From Paludibacteraceae bacterium (GTDB lineage Bacteria; Bacteroidota; Bacteroidia; Bacteroidales; Paludibacteraceae), in NCBI GenBank assembly GCA_947471245.1, contig CANIXM010000065.1, positions 1 through 8,059 of the forward strand: DNA of 8,059 nucleotides, in the 5' to 3' direction. Shown piece by piece: positions 1 to 6,855 of this stretch (position 1 is its first letter; every line of letters starts with the position of its first letter). The notes under the pieces are model-generated. The model saw nothing but the letters and a program-made list of their open reading frames with translations, ran no database searches and was not told the origin of the DNA. The translations under genes were made by a program, and so were the position numbers.

Positions 1-2661
1 GTTACAAATTCAGCCACTGTGGTTACTAATCTGTCTCGATTGTATTCCCCATCGAAAGGGTTGACGAATCGGAATATTGCACTTTGGCAGAGTCATGGGC
101 GATTTTATGAACAGAAAAAAGCCCGCTGGCGATGGCAGCGAGCCAATTTGATGCAAACTGTAGAAGATCTCTACACACAGTCTTATGTGCTTCCATATTT
201 GGTACCAATGCTTGAAAATGCGGGTGCTTCGGTGTTTATGCCTCGTGAGAGAGATTTGCAAGCACACGAAGTAATTGTGGATAATGATGTACGTGATAGA
301 GAAAGTAGGTATAGAGAAATAACAGAGGAACATGCTTGGTATACTGGGTTAGAAAAAGGTTTTGCCAATTCCAAAGAGACATATTTGTTTGGTGAAAATC
401 CATTTCGAATGGGAACGTATCGTCAAGCCATGTCAGTCACCGAACGCGCAGAAATCAGCAGAATCAACTGGGTGCCTCACTTTCCCGAAACGGGCAAATA
501 TGCCGTGTATGTTTCCTATAAAACGCTTCCCAATAGTGTGTCTGATGCCCATTACACGGTTTACCACAAAGCTGGAAAGACTGAATTTGCAGTCAATCAG
601 ACCATGTGCGGTGGTACTTGGGTGTATTTGGGTAGTTTTGATTTTGATAAAGGCAGGAGTAATCATGCTAAAGTAGTGCTGACCAACCTAAGCAAAGACA
701 CCAGCAAGGTGATTACAGCCGATGCAGTGAAATTTGGTGGTGGTATGGGTAATATGGCTCGTAGTCCGTATGTGGACTCTTCAGTTCCTACTCAAAAAAC
801 GATTGATTCGCTTGCAGCCGTCCATGATACCGCAAAAACAACCATTATATACCAACCAGAGGTGAGTGGTTATCCACGATTTGCTGAAGCAGCCAGGTAT
901 TGGTTGCAGTGGGCAGGTGTTCCCGATAGTATTTATAGCCGTACACATGGAAAGAACGATTATTCAGATGATTTTCAATCCAGAGGATTTTGGGTGAATT
1001 ATTTGGCTGGCGGTTCCACCGTGGCGCCACAGGAAAAAGGACTTGGTGTGCCTTTGGATATGGCTTTTGCGTTTCACACCGATGCTGGAATTACCCCCAA
1101 TGATTCAATAATTGGCACTCTCGGAATCTGTACCATTCAAAATTCAGATGGGGCTACTGTTTACAGAAATGGTGTCAGCCGATGGGCTTCTAGAGACCTT
1201 ACGGATATCATTCAATCTCAGATAGTGAATGATGTAAAAATCAGACATTCGCCCGAATGGATAAGACGTGGCTTATGGAATAAATCGTATAGCGAATCAC
1301 GTGTGCCAGTAGTACCTACGATGTTGTTGGAGTTACTATCGCATCAAAATCTTGCTGATATGCGCTATGGTCTGGATCCACGGTTTAGATTTACTGTCAG
1401 CCGTGCCATTTACAAAGGAATGCTGAAGTATCTGTCTGCTGCCAATGGCTTTGATTATCAAGTGCAACCACTGCCTGTGACGCAGCTATCTACGAAGTTA
1501 AAGGACAATGTGCTTGAGCTCAATTGGCGTGCTGTGGTGGACTCATTGGAATCGACTGCACAGGCTAAGAAATATATTGTATATAAGCGTATTGATGGTG
1601 GAGTGTTTGATCAAGGTACTTTGATAGATTCTACTTTTTATACACTGAGACTTAAACCAGGAAAAATATACAGTTTCAAAGTTACTGCATTGAATGAAGG
1701 TGGGGAGAGTTTCCCCTCTGAAATTGTCTCTGCATGCAGTGTTTCTCCTTCTCAACCCGTGGTGATGATAGTCAATGGTTTTGACAGAGTGAGTGCGCCA
1801 TCCAGCTATGACTTGGAGGGTAAACTGGCAGGTTTTGACAATGTGACAGATCCTGGTATGCCTTACCTATCTGATATCAGTTTTGTGGGAAATCAGTATG
1901 AGTTTAAACGAAATAAACCGTATGAAAGCGACGATGCTCCTGGATTCGGTGCTAGCCATGCCAATTTTGAAACGAAAATCATAGCAGGCAATACTTTTGA
2001 TTATCCATACCTTCATGGCGTTTCAATTAAAAATGCAGGTTATTCATTTGTGTCATGCAGTGCCAATGCGGTGATGGAGGGAAAGGTTGACTTAACTAAT
2101 TATGGTGTGGTAGATCTTATTCTGGGTGCTCAAAAACAAACAGTAGTTGGTAATCCAAAAAATACTGCTAATTTTAAAGTCTTTCCAACTTCGATGCAGT
2201 TACGACTCAAAGACTATTGTCATTCTGGGGGAAATTTAATTGTCAGCGGTGCTTATCTGGCATCTGACAGTTACCTAAAGGAAAATGTGGATGATAGAGC
2301 TTTTTTGGAAAATGTGTTGAAGATTAAATACAGGACAGACAAGGCATGTGTGAATGGAGAGGTTAAAACAGTGAACTCACCTTCCAATGTCATCAAACCG
2401 ATGGAAATGTCCTATTATAGCGAACCCAATGCAGTGTCTTATTTTGTTCCATCGGCCGATGCCATAGAACCCATCGGCAAAGGAGGTTATACCATCAGCC
2501 GATATGCAGAGAATAACCTCAGTGCAGGGGTGAGCTATTCAGGCAAATACAAGTTATGTGCCTTTGGATTCCCGATAGAGCTCATCAAGGAGGAGAAAGA
2601 CAGAGACAAGTTAATGGAAATGATACTAAAATTCTTTTTTGCTGCTGACGCAAAGAAATGA
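1..2661 (+). CDS. N-acetylmuramoyl-L-alanine amidase with inserted golvesin-like domain and FnIII domain (5' end outside window)
   Basis: The frame is open from base 1, so the start and any signal peptide are missing; 886 residues are visible (numbered from base 1). The first half of an Amidase_3 fold shows an SHG motif (His32), Glu55 in VEDLYTQ, and MPRERD (about 80-85). A beta-rich golvesin/xanthan-lyase-type domain (about 125-246) interrupts it. The amidase then resumes with FHTDAG (His359) and PTMLLELLSHQN (Glu444), matching the family's SIHANA and LvElGFlSN positions. Two zinc His, the zinc Glu and the catalytic Glu thus all seem present, so it is probably an active, secreted peptidoglycan hydrolase. 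A fibronectin type III domain follows (about 490-579), then about 300 residues that resemble a ThuA/amidotransferase-like fold, which is less certain. Many relatives are labelled 'xanthan lyase'; the retained amidase residues argue against that activity. No type IX sorting domain is evident at the C-terminus. The stop is TGA. Confidence 0.85.
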   Translation, partial: VTNSATVVTNLSRLYSPSKGLTNRNIALWQSHGRFYEQKKARWRWQRANLMQTVEDLYTQSYVLPYLVPMLENAGASVFMPRERDLQAHEVIVDNDVRDRESRYREITEEHAWYTGLEKGFANSKETYLFGENPFRMGTYRQAMSVTERAEISRINWVPHFPETGKYAVYVSYKTLPNSVSDAHYTVYHKAGKTEFAVNQTMCGGTWVYLGSFDFDKGRSNHAKVVLTNLSKDTSKVITADAVKFGGGMGNMARSPYVDSSVPTQKTIDSLAAVHDTAKTTIIYQPEVSGYPRFAEAARYWLQWAGVPDSIYSRTHGKNDYSDDFQSRGFWVNYLAGGSTVAPQEKGLGVPLDMAFAFHTDAGITPNDSIIGTLGICTIQNSDGATVYRNGVSRWASRDLTDIIQSQIVNDVKIRHSPEWIRRGLWNKSYSESRVPVVPTMLLELLSHQNLADMRYGLDPRFRFTVSRAIYKGMLKYLSAANGFDYQVQPLPVTQLSTKLKDNVLELNWRAVVDSLESTAQAKKYIVYKRIDGGVFDQGTLIDSTFYTLRLKPGKIYSFKVTALNEGGESFPSEIVSACSVSPSQPVVMIVNGFDRVSAPSSYDLEGKLAGFDNVTDPGMPYLSDISFVGNQYEFKRNKPYESDDAPGFGASHANFETKIIAGNTFDYPYLHGVSIKNAGYSFVSCSANAVMEGKVDLTNYGVVDLILGAQKQTVVGNPKNTANFKVFPTSMQLRLKDYCHSGGNLIVSGAYLASDSYLKENVDDRAFLENVLKIKYRTDKACVNGEVKTVNSPSNVIKPMEMSYYSEPNAVSYFVPSADAIEPIGKGGYTISRYAENNLSAGVSYSGKYKLCAFGFPIELIKEEKDRDKLMEMILKFFFAADAKK

Positions 2662-2670
2662 TGAAAATGT

Positions 2671-2730
2671 AGCCCCCTAAATCCCCCATGGGGGACTTGA
2701 AGATAAGAACCCATAGCCTCTAAAGGGTTA
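2671..2730. repeat. REP-like palindromic intergenic element
   Basis: Nine bases after the amidase stop there is a GC-rich block in otherwise AT-rich spacer: a CCCCC run at 2673-2677, then the perfect palindrome CCCCCATGGGGG at 2683-2694. A second, weaker hairpin follows (AACCC 2708-2712 with GGGTT 2725-2729). From memory, GCCCCCTAAATCCCCC-type hairpin repeats are dispersed between genes in many Bacteroidota genomes. The element could also act as an mRNA 3'-end stabiliser or terminator for the amidase gene, but no T-tract follows the stem. The rest of the spacer to 2908 shows no gene I can support. Confidence 0.6.
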
Positions 2731-2908
2731 CAGTAATGAAGTAGTGCGGAAATTTAAAAAATGACAAATCTTGTCCCCATTCTTCTAGGATAAAGAGTTA
2801 GGGATTGAAGTCGATGTTGACAAAATAGATTACTTTATATGGTTTAAACATATCAATAACTAATATCATACACCAATTTTCACAAGGTGTCAATAAATCA
2901 ATAAACAA

Positions 2909-3979
2909 ATGGAAAACAATAAAATAATAATAGGAATCACTCACGGTGATATTAATGGTATTGGTTACGAGGTGATTTTGAAAACACTTGCAGAGCCAAA
3001 AATAATTGAAAATTTCATACCAGTCATTTACGGGTCTTCCAAAGTGGCTGCTTTCTATCGCAAGCATTTGGATATTCAGGGAGTAAATTTAAACATCATC
3101 AACTCCATCGAGGAATTGAATCCCAAAAGACTAAACATAGTCAACTGTGTAGATGATGATATCAAAGTGGAATTCGGACAATCCACTCCCGAAGCTGGAA
3201 AAGCTGCTTTGGTAGCCATTGAGCGTTCTACAGAGGATCTGAAAAAAGGTGCTATCCACGCCGTAGTCACAGCACCTATCAATAAACACAACATACAATC
3301 TGAGACCTTCTCTTTTCCTGGGCATACGGAGTATTATGAGCAGAACTTCAAGACCGATTCGCCTGCACTTATGTTGCTAGTCAACGATGTGATGCGTGTG
3401 GCGGTTGTCACAGGTCATATTCCAGTGGAGAAAGTATCGACCAAAATAAGCTCCGAACTCATCCTCCAAAAACTGCAAGTGCTCAATGCGTCTTTGAAAA
3501 AGGACTTTTCGATAGTTCGTCCTCGCATAGCTGTCCTAGGTCTAAACCCTCATGCTGGTGATGGCGGAGTGATAGGCAATGAAGAACAAACAGTGATTAT
3601 TCCCGCACTCAAGGATGCCGAAAAGCAAGGCATTATTTGCGTAGGTCCTTATCCCGCCGATGGACTTTTTGGCTCAGGCAATTTCAAGAAATTTGATGCG
3701 GTATTAGCCATGTATCATGATCAAGGTTTGGTTCCTTTCAAAACTGTGTCCATGGATACGGGTGTGAATTACACGGCTGGTCTGCCGGTGATTCGTACAT
3801 CGCCCGATCATGGCACTGCTTATGATATAGCTGGAAAAAACACCGCTTCGGAGGAATCATTCCGTCAAGCGCTGTTCATGGCGTATGACATTTATCAAAG
3901 CAGAAAATGGAATGCCGAAATTAGCGCTAATCCCCTTAAAACAGAGCACAAAGCAGAGCGTGGCGGTAGGGTAGAGTAA
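2909..3979 (+). CDS. pdxA: 4-hydroxythreonine-4-phosphate dehydrogenase PdxA
   Basis: PdxA oxidises 4-phospho-hydroxy-L-threonine with NAD+ and decarboxylates it to 3-amino-1-hydroxyacetone 1-phosphate, the partner used by PdxJ in the DXP-dependent route to pyridoxal 5'-phosphate. It is cytoplasmic and normally a homodimer. All family landmarks are present: GITHGDINGIG (9-19), APINKH (122-127), PGHTEYY (137-143), VTGH (167-170), GLNPHAGDGG (211-220), GPYPADG (246-252), YHDQGLVPFK (269-278) and SPDHGTAYDIAGK (298-310). His170, His215 and His270 fit the metal ligands His166, His211 and His266 of the E. coli enzyme with a constant +4 offset. The 356-residue length is normal for Bacteroidota. The ATG at 2909 precedes the glycine-rich start motif by the usual few residues; no Shine-Dalgarno site is seen, as expected in this phylum. 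The last 130 codons occur again at 6365-6757, so the 3' part may be a recombinant allele. No pdxJ is nearby. Confidence 0.97.
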   Translation: MENNKIIIGITHGDINGIGYEVILKTLAEPKIIENFIPVIYGSSKVAAFYRKHLDIQGVNLNIINSIEELNPKRLNIVNCVDDDIKVEFGQSTPEAGKAALVAIERSTEDLKKGAIHAVVTAPINKHNIQSETFSFPGHTEYYEQNFKTDSPALMLLVNDVMRVAVVTGHIPVEKVSTKISSELILQKLQVLNASLKKDFSIVRPRIAVLGLNPHAGDGGVIGNEEQTVIIPALKDAEKQGIICVGPYPADGLFGSGNFKKFDAVLAMYHDQGLVPFKTVSMDTGVNYTAGLPVIRTSPDHGTAYDIAGKNTASEESFRQALFMAYDIYQSRKWNAEISANPLKTEHKAERGGRVE

Positions 3980-4005
3980 TGGAGTATGGTTGGTATAATT
4001 GATTT
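3587..4005 (+). repeat. Direct repeat, copy A: pdxA codons 227-356 plus 3' flank
   Basis: This block matches 6365-6783 at a constant offset of 2778 bases with no indels. I count 19 mismatches in the 393 coding bases (about 95% identity), and 25 of 26 bases match just after the stop codons. Beyond about 4005 the identity falls to roughly 60-70%. The left edge is sharp: upstream of the CAA codon for Gln227 the two loci are unrelated apart from scattered bases. The pair brackets the two propeller genes. Confidence 0.95.
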
Positions 4006-4050
4006 CGTTTTCTGAATTAAATTTCTGGCATTTGATTATCAGGATTAGTA
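3994..4050 (+). repeat. Short interspersed repeat, copy A
   Basis: AT-rich repeat after pdxA with core TAATTGATTT at 3996-4005. It matches copy C (7996 onward) at about 37 of 45 bases without gaps, including an exact 14-base run (4008-4021), and copy B (6774 onward) at about 31 of 45. It lies about 90-140 bases upstream of the first propeller gene. The function is unknown; all three copies share one orientation. Confidence 0.65.
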
Positions 4051-4059
4051 GTTTATCAA

Positions 4060-4067
4060 TAGTTTTG
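4060..4067 (+). promoter_or_regulatory. Candidate Bacteroidota -7 promoter box upstream of the propeller gene pair
   Basis: TAGTTTTG fits the TAnnTTTG -7 consensus of the Bacteroidota primary sigma factor exactly. A TTTG is present at 4031-4034, but the 25-base spacer is longer than the usual 19-21, so the -33 element is weak or different. A start just downstream would give a 5' leader of about 65 bases before the ATG at 4138. The box lies beyond short repeat A, so it would have arrived with the propeller genes. Confidence 0.4.
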
Positions 4068-4137
4068 AACAGGATATAAAAGATGTTAGCCCCAATGCAA
4101 TGAAGAAAACAACCAACATCACATAACCGACTTAAGT

Positions 4138-5247
4138 ATGAAAAAAATAATTGGATTTCTTTTAGGATTTTCTTTTTTTAACATAGGGATAAATGCTCAA
4201 AACATCACTATGGATTTAGGAGGTCAGAATCACTGTGGAGTATATAAAACCATTCCGGTTAAAGAGTTCACAAGGGTTGTGTGGAAAACTAAACTTGATG
4301 GATTTGGAGGAGAGAATTTAATTATAAAAGATAATGTAATATATGCTAATGGGGCAAAGGGTTATCGTTCGGAAACCTCCCATAGAGGATTTGTTTTCGC
4401 CATTGACGCCCGATCGGGCAATATTATCTGGAAGGATAGTCTTAACCGATATGTGTCAACATCAACCCTAAGGGATTCAATTCTATATATTGGTTCAGAC
4501 GATGTTGACAGTAAAATTAGAGCTTTAAATAGGTTCAATGGGGAACTAATGTGGCAATTTCCTTTGGTTAAGCATGCTTGTTGGCCGCCAGCATTAAATA
4601 AAGATAAAGCCTTTTTTGGAGACCATAATGGTGATTGGTATGTTGTAAATAACTTAACTGGAAAGGAACTGTATAGAAAAAACATAAATGCAGAGATTTG
4701 TTGTGTTCCTTCAGTGGTTAATAATATGGTTTATTACATGGATTTAAAGGGCGCTTTACATTCTTTTGATGCTGAATATTATTCAGATAGTATTATTTAT
4801 GAAACAGGGGCAGGACTCAATAATCCCCCTGTGATCGTTGAAAATATTGCCTATGTTGTAAATACTGCAGGTTTTATACATGCGATTGATTTAAGAACCA
4901 AACAACTTGTTTGGAAATATAAAATAGACGATTCAATGTTTAGAAGTCCTGCTGTTACAGATAAAGTATTAACAGTAATAACAAGCCATCAACATATTTA
5001 TGCTTTTGATAAATTTACGGGTAAAGTTCTTTGGGTTTCCGACAAAACAGGACTGGGATATACTAATACGGCTGTAGCTGGAAATATTGTATATGTGGGA
5101 AGTGCTGATAACTACCTATATGCATTGGATTTATTTACAGGAAAAGAGATTTGGAAATTTGGGGCAGGTGGTCCTATCAACACTCCATTAATTGATAATG
5201 GAAAAGTGTATTTTACAAGTGGTAACTATATTTATGCTATTCAATAA
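4138..5247 (+). CDS. Secreted PQQ-like beta-propeller repeat protein, first of tandem pair
   Basis: The 369-residue protein begins with a clear signal peptide: MKK, a hydrophobic stretch, and likely cleavage after INA (residue 20) before Gln21, so it should be exported. The rest is built of about eight blades of the PQQ/BamB-like type. Each has a core like hhYhGSxDxxhYAhDxxTGKxxWxh, clearest at about 325-345 (YVGSADNYLYALD, TGKEIW) and in the last half-blade (VYFTSGNYIYAIQ). The VVWKTKL near residue 50 probably supplies the missing strand of blade 8 and closes the ring. It is homologous to the next gene end to end. It lacks the Trp-docking features needed to call a PQQ-dependent dehydrogenase, and it is not demonstrably BamB, since no lipobox Cys follows the signal peptide. 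Role unknown; such propellers are usually scaffolds or ligand binders. The gene is AT-rich (about 30% GC in a line I counted, against 43-47% in pdxA). It probably forms an operon with the next gene, 27 bases downstream. Confidence 0.88.
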   Translation: MKKIIGFLLGFSFFNIGINAQNITMDLGGQNHCGVYKTIPVKEFTRVVWKTKLDGFGGENLIIKDNVIYANGAKGYRSETSHRGFVFAIDARSGNIIWKDSLNRYVSTSTLRDSILYIGSDDVDSKIRALNRFNGELMWQFPLVKHACWPPALNKDKAFFGDHNGDWYVVNNLTGKELYRKNINAEICCVPSVVNNMVYYMDLKGALHSFDAEYYSDSIIYETGAGLNNPPVIVENIAYVVNTAGFIHAIDLRTKQLVWKYKIDDSMFRSPAVTDKVLTVITSHQHIYAFDKFTGKVLWVSDKTGLGYTNTAVAGNIVYVGSADNYLYALDLFTGKEIWKFGAGGPINTPLIDNGKVYFTSGNYIYAIQ

Positions 5248-5274
5248 TATTTTCATAATTTAAAATTACACAAA

Positions 5275-6360
5275 ATGAAATTGTCAAACAAAATTGTCTT
5301 GATAACTTTAATGATTTTTTTAAATTTCACTGCCTTTGGTCAACATGTTCATATGATTGACGGAGGAAATGATTTTGCCGGTATATACAATACAAAAGCT
5401 TTAAAAGCATTTCACAAACTAAAATGGAAATTTCAAACAAATGGGTTGTGCTATGGACCTCCAATTGTTGTTGACTCAATTCTATATGTTGGGGATGTAG
5501 GAAATTATTTACACGCTATTAATATTAATTCGGGTACTGAAATTTGGAATTATAAAACAGGCGACAGGGTAATGTCATGCCCAACTATATGTCAAGATAT
5601 GGCTATATTTGGCAGTATTGACGGTTATTTGTATTGTTTAAACAAAAATAATGGAAATGAAATTTGGAAATTTAAAACTGGTAGTGGAGCTGCATGTACT
5701 CCTCCATCATTGAAAGATAACAAGTTGTATTTCGGTAGTCACGATAAATTTATGTATATCCTCGATGTTTTATCAGGTAAAGAGATAAATAAAATTGATA
5801 TGGGGTACGCTGTATGTTCGTCTATATCAATTGATGAGCATAATTTGTATGTATCCGATTGGGGCGGATATTTAAGTTGTTTTAATTCCGATTCGTTAAA
5901 ATTAAACTGGAAATATCAAGCTCATAAAAAGTCTTATGAAACCCCTTCAATTGATAATGAAAACGTTTATTATTCAAATTTTGACAGTACAGTTACCGCA
6001 TTAAATAAGGCTTCGGGTAAAGTGTTGTGGAGCATCAAAGTAAATTCAATCCCTTTTCGAGTGGGCATTTATAAAGATTTAGCGTTTTTTAATACTGATA
6101 GTACTCAATTGTTTGTGTTGAATAAAAAAACTGGGCAGTCTAAATGGACTTTTAAAGGTAATGGTCAGACTTGGAGTAGGGCAATTATTGCTGAAGATGT
6201 TTTTTATTTTGGAGGAGGAGATAATTTTATTTATGCTTTGGATGCACTAACTGGAAAGGAATTGTGGAAATTTAAATCAGATGATAAGGTTTTACGACCA
6301 GCTGTTTATGATGCAGTTGTTTATTTTGGAAGTGGAAATTTTATATATGCGATTGAATAA
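5275..6360 (+). CDS. Secreted PQQ-like beta-propeller repeat protein, second of tandem pair
   Basis: The 361-residue protein has a signal peptide (MKLSNK, hydrophobic to about residue 20, likely cut after AFG before Gln23) followed by PQQ-like blades roughly every 40 residues. Examples are NYLHAININSGTEIW (77-91), GYLYCLNKNNGNEIW (117-131), FIYALDALTGKELW (318-331) and the terminal half-blade VYFGSGNFIYAIE. LKWKFQT (49-55) would complete blade 8, giving an eight-bladed ring. It is a paralogue of the preceding protein; both share the N-terminal pattern GG...GxYxT...F...WK and near-identical C-termini, so this gene is complete. Cysteines recur about every 40 residues in the first blades (59, 102, 141, 181). 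The gene is very AT-rich (25-32% GC in lines I counted). There is no downstream spacer: five bases after the stop begins a copy of the pdxA 3' end, marking a recombination seam. Exact function unknown. Confidence 0.88.
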   Translation: MKLSNKIVLITLMIFLNFTAFGQHVHMIDGGNDFAGIYNTKALKAFHKLKWKFQTNGLCYGPPIVVDSILYVGDVGNYLHAININSGTEIWNYKTGDRVMSCPTICQDMAIFGSIDGYLYCLNKNNGNEIWKFKTGSGAACTPPSLKDNKLYFGSHDKFMYILDVLSGKEINKIDMGYAVCSSISIDEHNLYVSDWGGYLSCFNSDSLKLNWKYQAHKKSYETPSIDNENVYYSNFDSTVTALNKASGKVLWSIKVNSIPFRVGIYKDLAFFNTDSTQLFVLNKKTGQSKWTFKGNGQTWSRAIIAEDVFYFGGGDNFIYALDALTGKELWKFKSDDKVLRPAVYDAVVYFGSGNFIYAIE

Positions 6361-6364
6361 TGAC

Positions 6365-6757
6365 CAAACAGTGATTATTCCGGCACTCAAGGACGCCGAA
6401 AAGCAAGGCATTATTTGTGTAGGTCCTTATCCTGCCGATGGACTGTTTGGCTCAGGTAATTTCAAAAAATTTGATGCGGTATTGGCCATGTATCATGATC
6501 AAGGTTTGGTGCCTTTCAAGACTGTGTCCATGGATACGGGTGTGAATTACACGGCTGGTCTGTCGGTGATTCGTACCTCGCCAGATCATGGCACTGCTTA
6601 TGATATAGCTGGAAAGAACACCGCTTCGGAGGAATCATTGCGTCAAGCGCTGTTCATGGCGTATGACATCTATCAAAGCAGAAAATGGAATGCCGAAATT
6701 AGCGCTAATTCCCTTAAAACAGAGCACAAAGCAGAGCGTGGTGGTAGGGTAGAGTGA
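6365..6757 (+). pseudogene. pdxA: pdxA 3'-end fragment (codons 227-356 only)
   Basis: This is a second copy of the last 130 codons of pdxA, including YHDQGLVPFK and the DHGTAYDIAGK region. It lacks the first 226 residues and with them the metal ligands His170 and His215, so it cannot be an active enzyme alone. Against the full gene I count 18 sense differences, of which 15 are synonymous; the three protein changes are Pro to Ser, Phe to Leu and Pro to Ser. The stop is TGA instead of TAA. The frame stays open upstream into an alternative frame of the propeller gene, from an ATG at 6281, giving a possible 158-residue chimera with about 28 non-homologous leading residues; I consider that accidental. 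The fragment looks like the displaced or co-integrated 3' end left by entry of the propeller segment. Confidence 0.92.
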
Positions 6758-6783
6758 TGGAGTATGGTTGGTTTAATTGATTT
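6365..6783 (+). repeat. Direct repeat, copy B: pdxA 3' end plus flank
   Basis: Partner of 3587-4005, same orientation, offset 2778 bases, about 95% identical in the coding part. The left edge lies just after the stop codon of the second propeller gene; the only shared bases at the seam are AAT (3578-3580 and 6356-6358). The right edge falls in the core of short repeat B. Confidence 0.95.
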
Positions 6784-6828
6784 TGTCTCTAGAATTTAGA
6801 TTCTGCGATACGGTTATTGAAAGTAAGT
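6772..6828 (+). repeat. Short interspersed repeat, copy B
   Basis: Core TAATTGATTT at 6774-6783, as in copies A and C. Beyond the core it is the most diverged copy (about 31 of 45 bases with A and 28 of 45 with C), but it shares GAAAGTA (6819-6825) with copy C (8041-8047) at the same relative position. It lies just upstream of the RhuM-family gene. The remaining spacer to 6855 shows no clear promoter box. Confidence 0.55.
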
Positions 6829-6855
6829 TGTACAAACTGATTAAAACTAACAAAT

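Noticed and set aside
10..333. Minus-strand open frames opposite the amidase, pdxA and RhuM-family genes
   Set aside because: They lie inside well-supported plus-strand genes and show no recognisable protein features.
2817..2843. TTGACA followed by TATGGT upstream of pdxA, resembling a sigma70 promoter
   Set aside because: The spacer is only 15 bases and Bacteroidota promoters do not follow this consensus; no TAnnTTTG box is present nearby.
3994..4050. Short repeat A as an intrinsic terminator of pdxA
   Set aside because: It has only weak AT stems and no stable GC-rich hairpin with a T-tract.
4100..4126. Eight-codon frame MKKTTNIT upstream of the first propeller gene
   Set aside because: Too short to support as a gene or leader; no regulatory pattern around it.
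4138..6360. PQQ-dependent alcohol or glucose dehydrogenases
   Set aside because: The proteins are about 360 residues, much shorter than those enzymes, and lack the calcium- and PQQ-binding catalytic features; only the propeller repeat is shared.
6281..6757. 158-residue open frame fusing an alternative frame of the second propeller gene to the pdxA fragment
   Set aside because: The leading residues come from another gene's out-of-frame sequence; the homologous part is better explained as a displaced pdxA 3' end.
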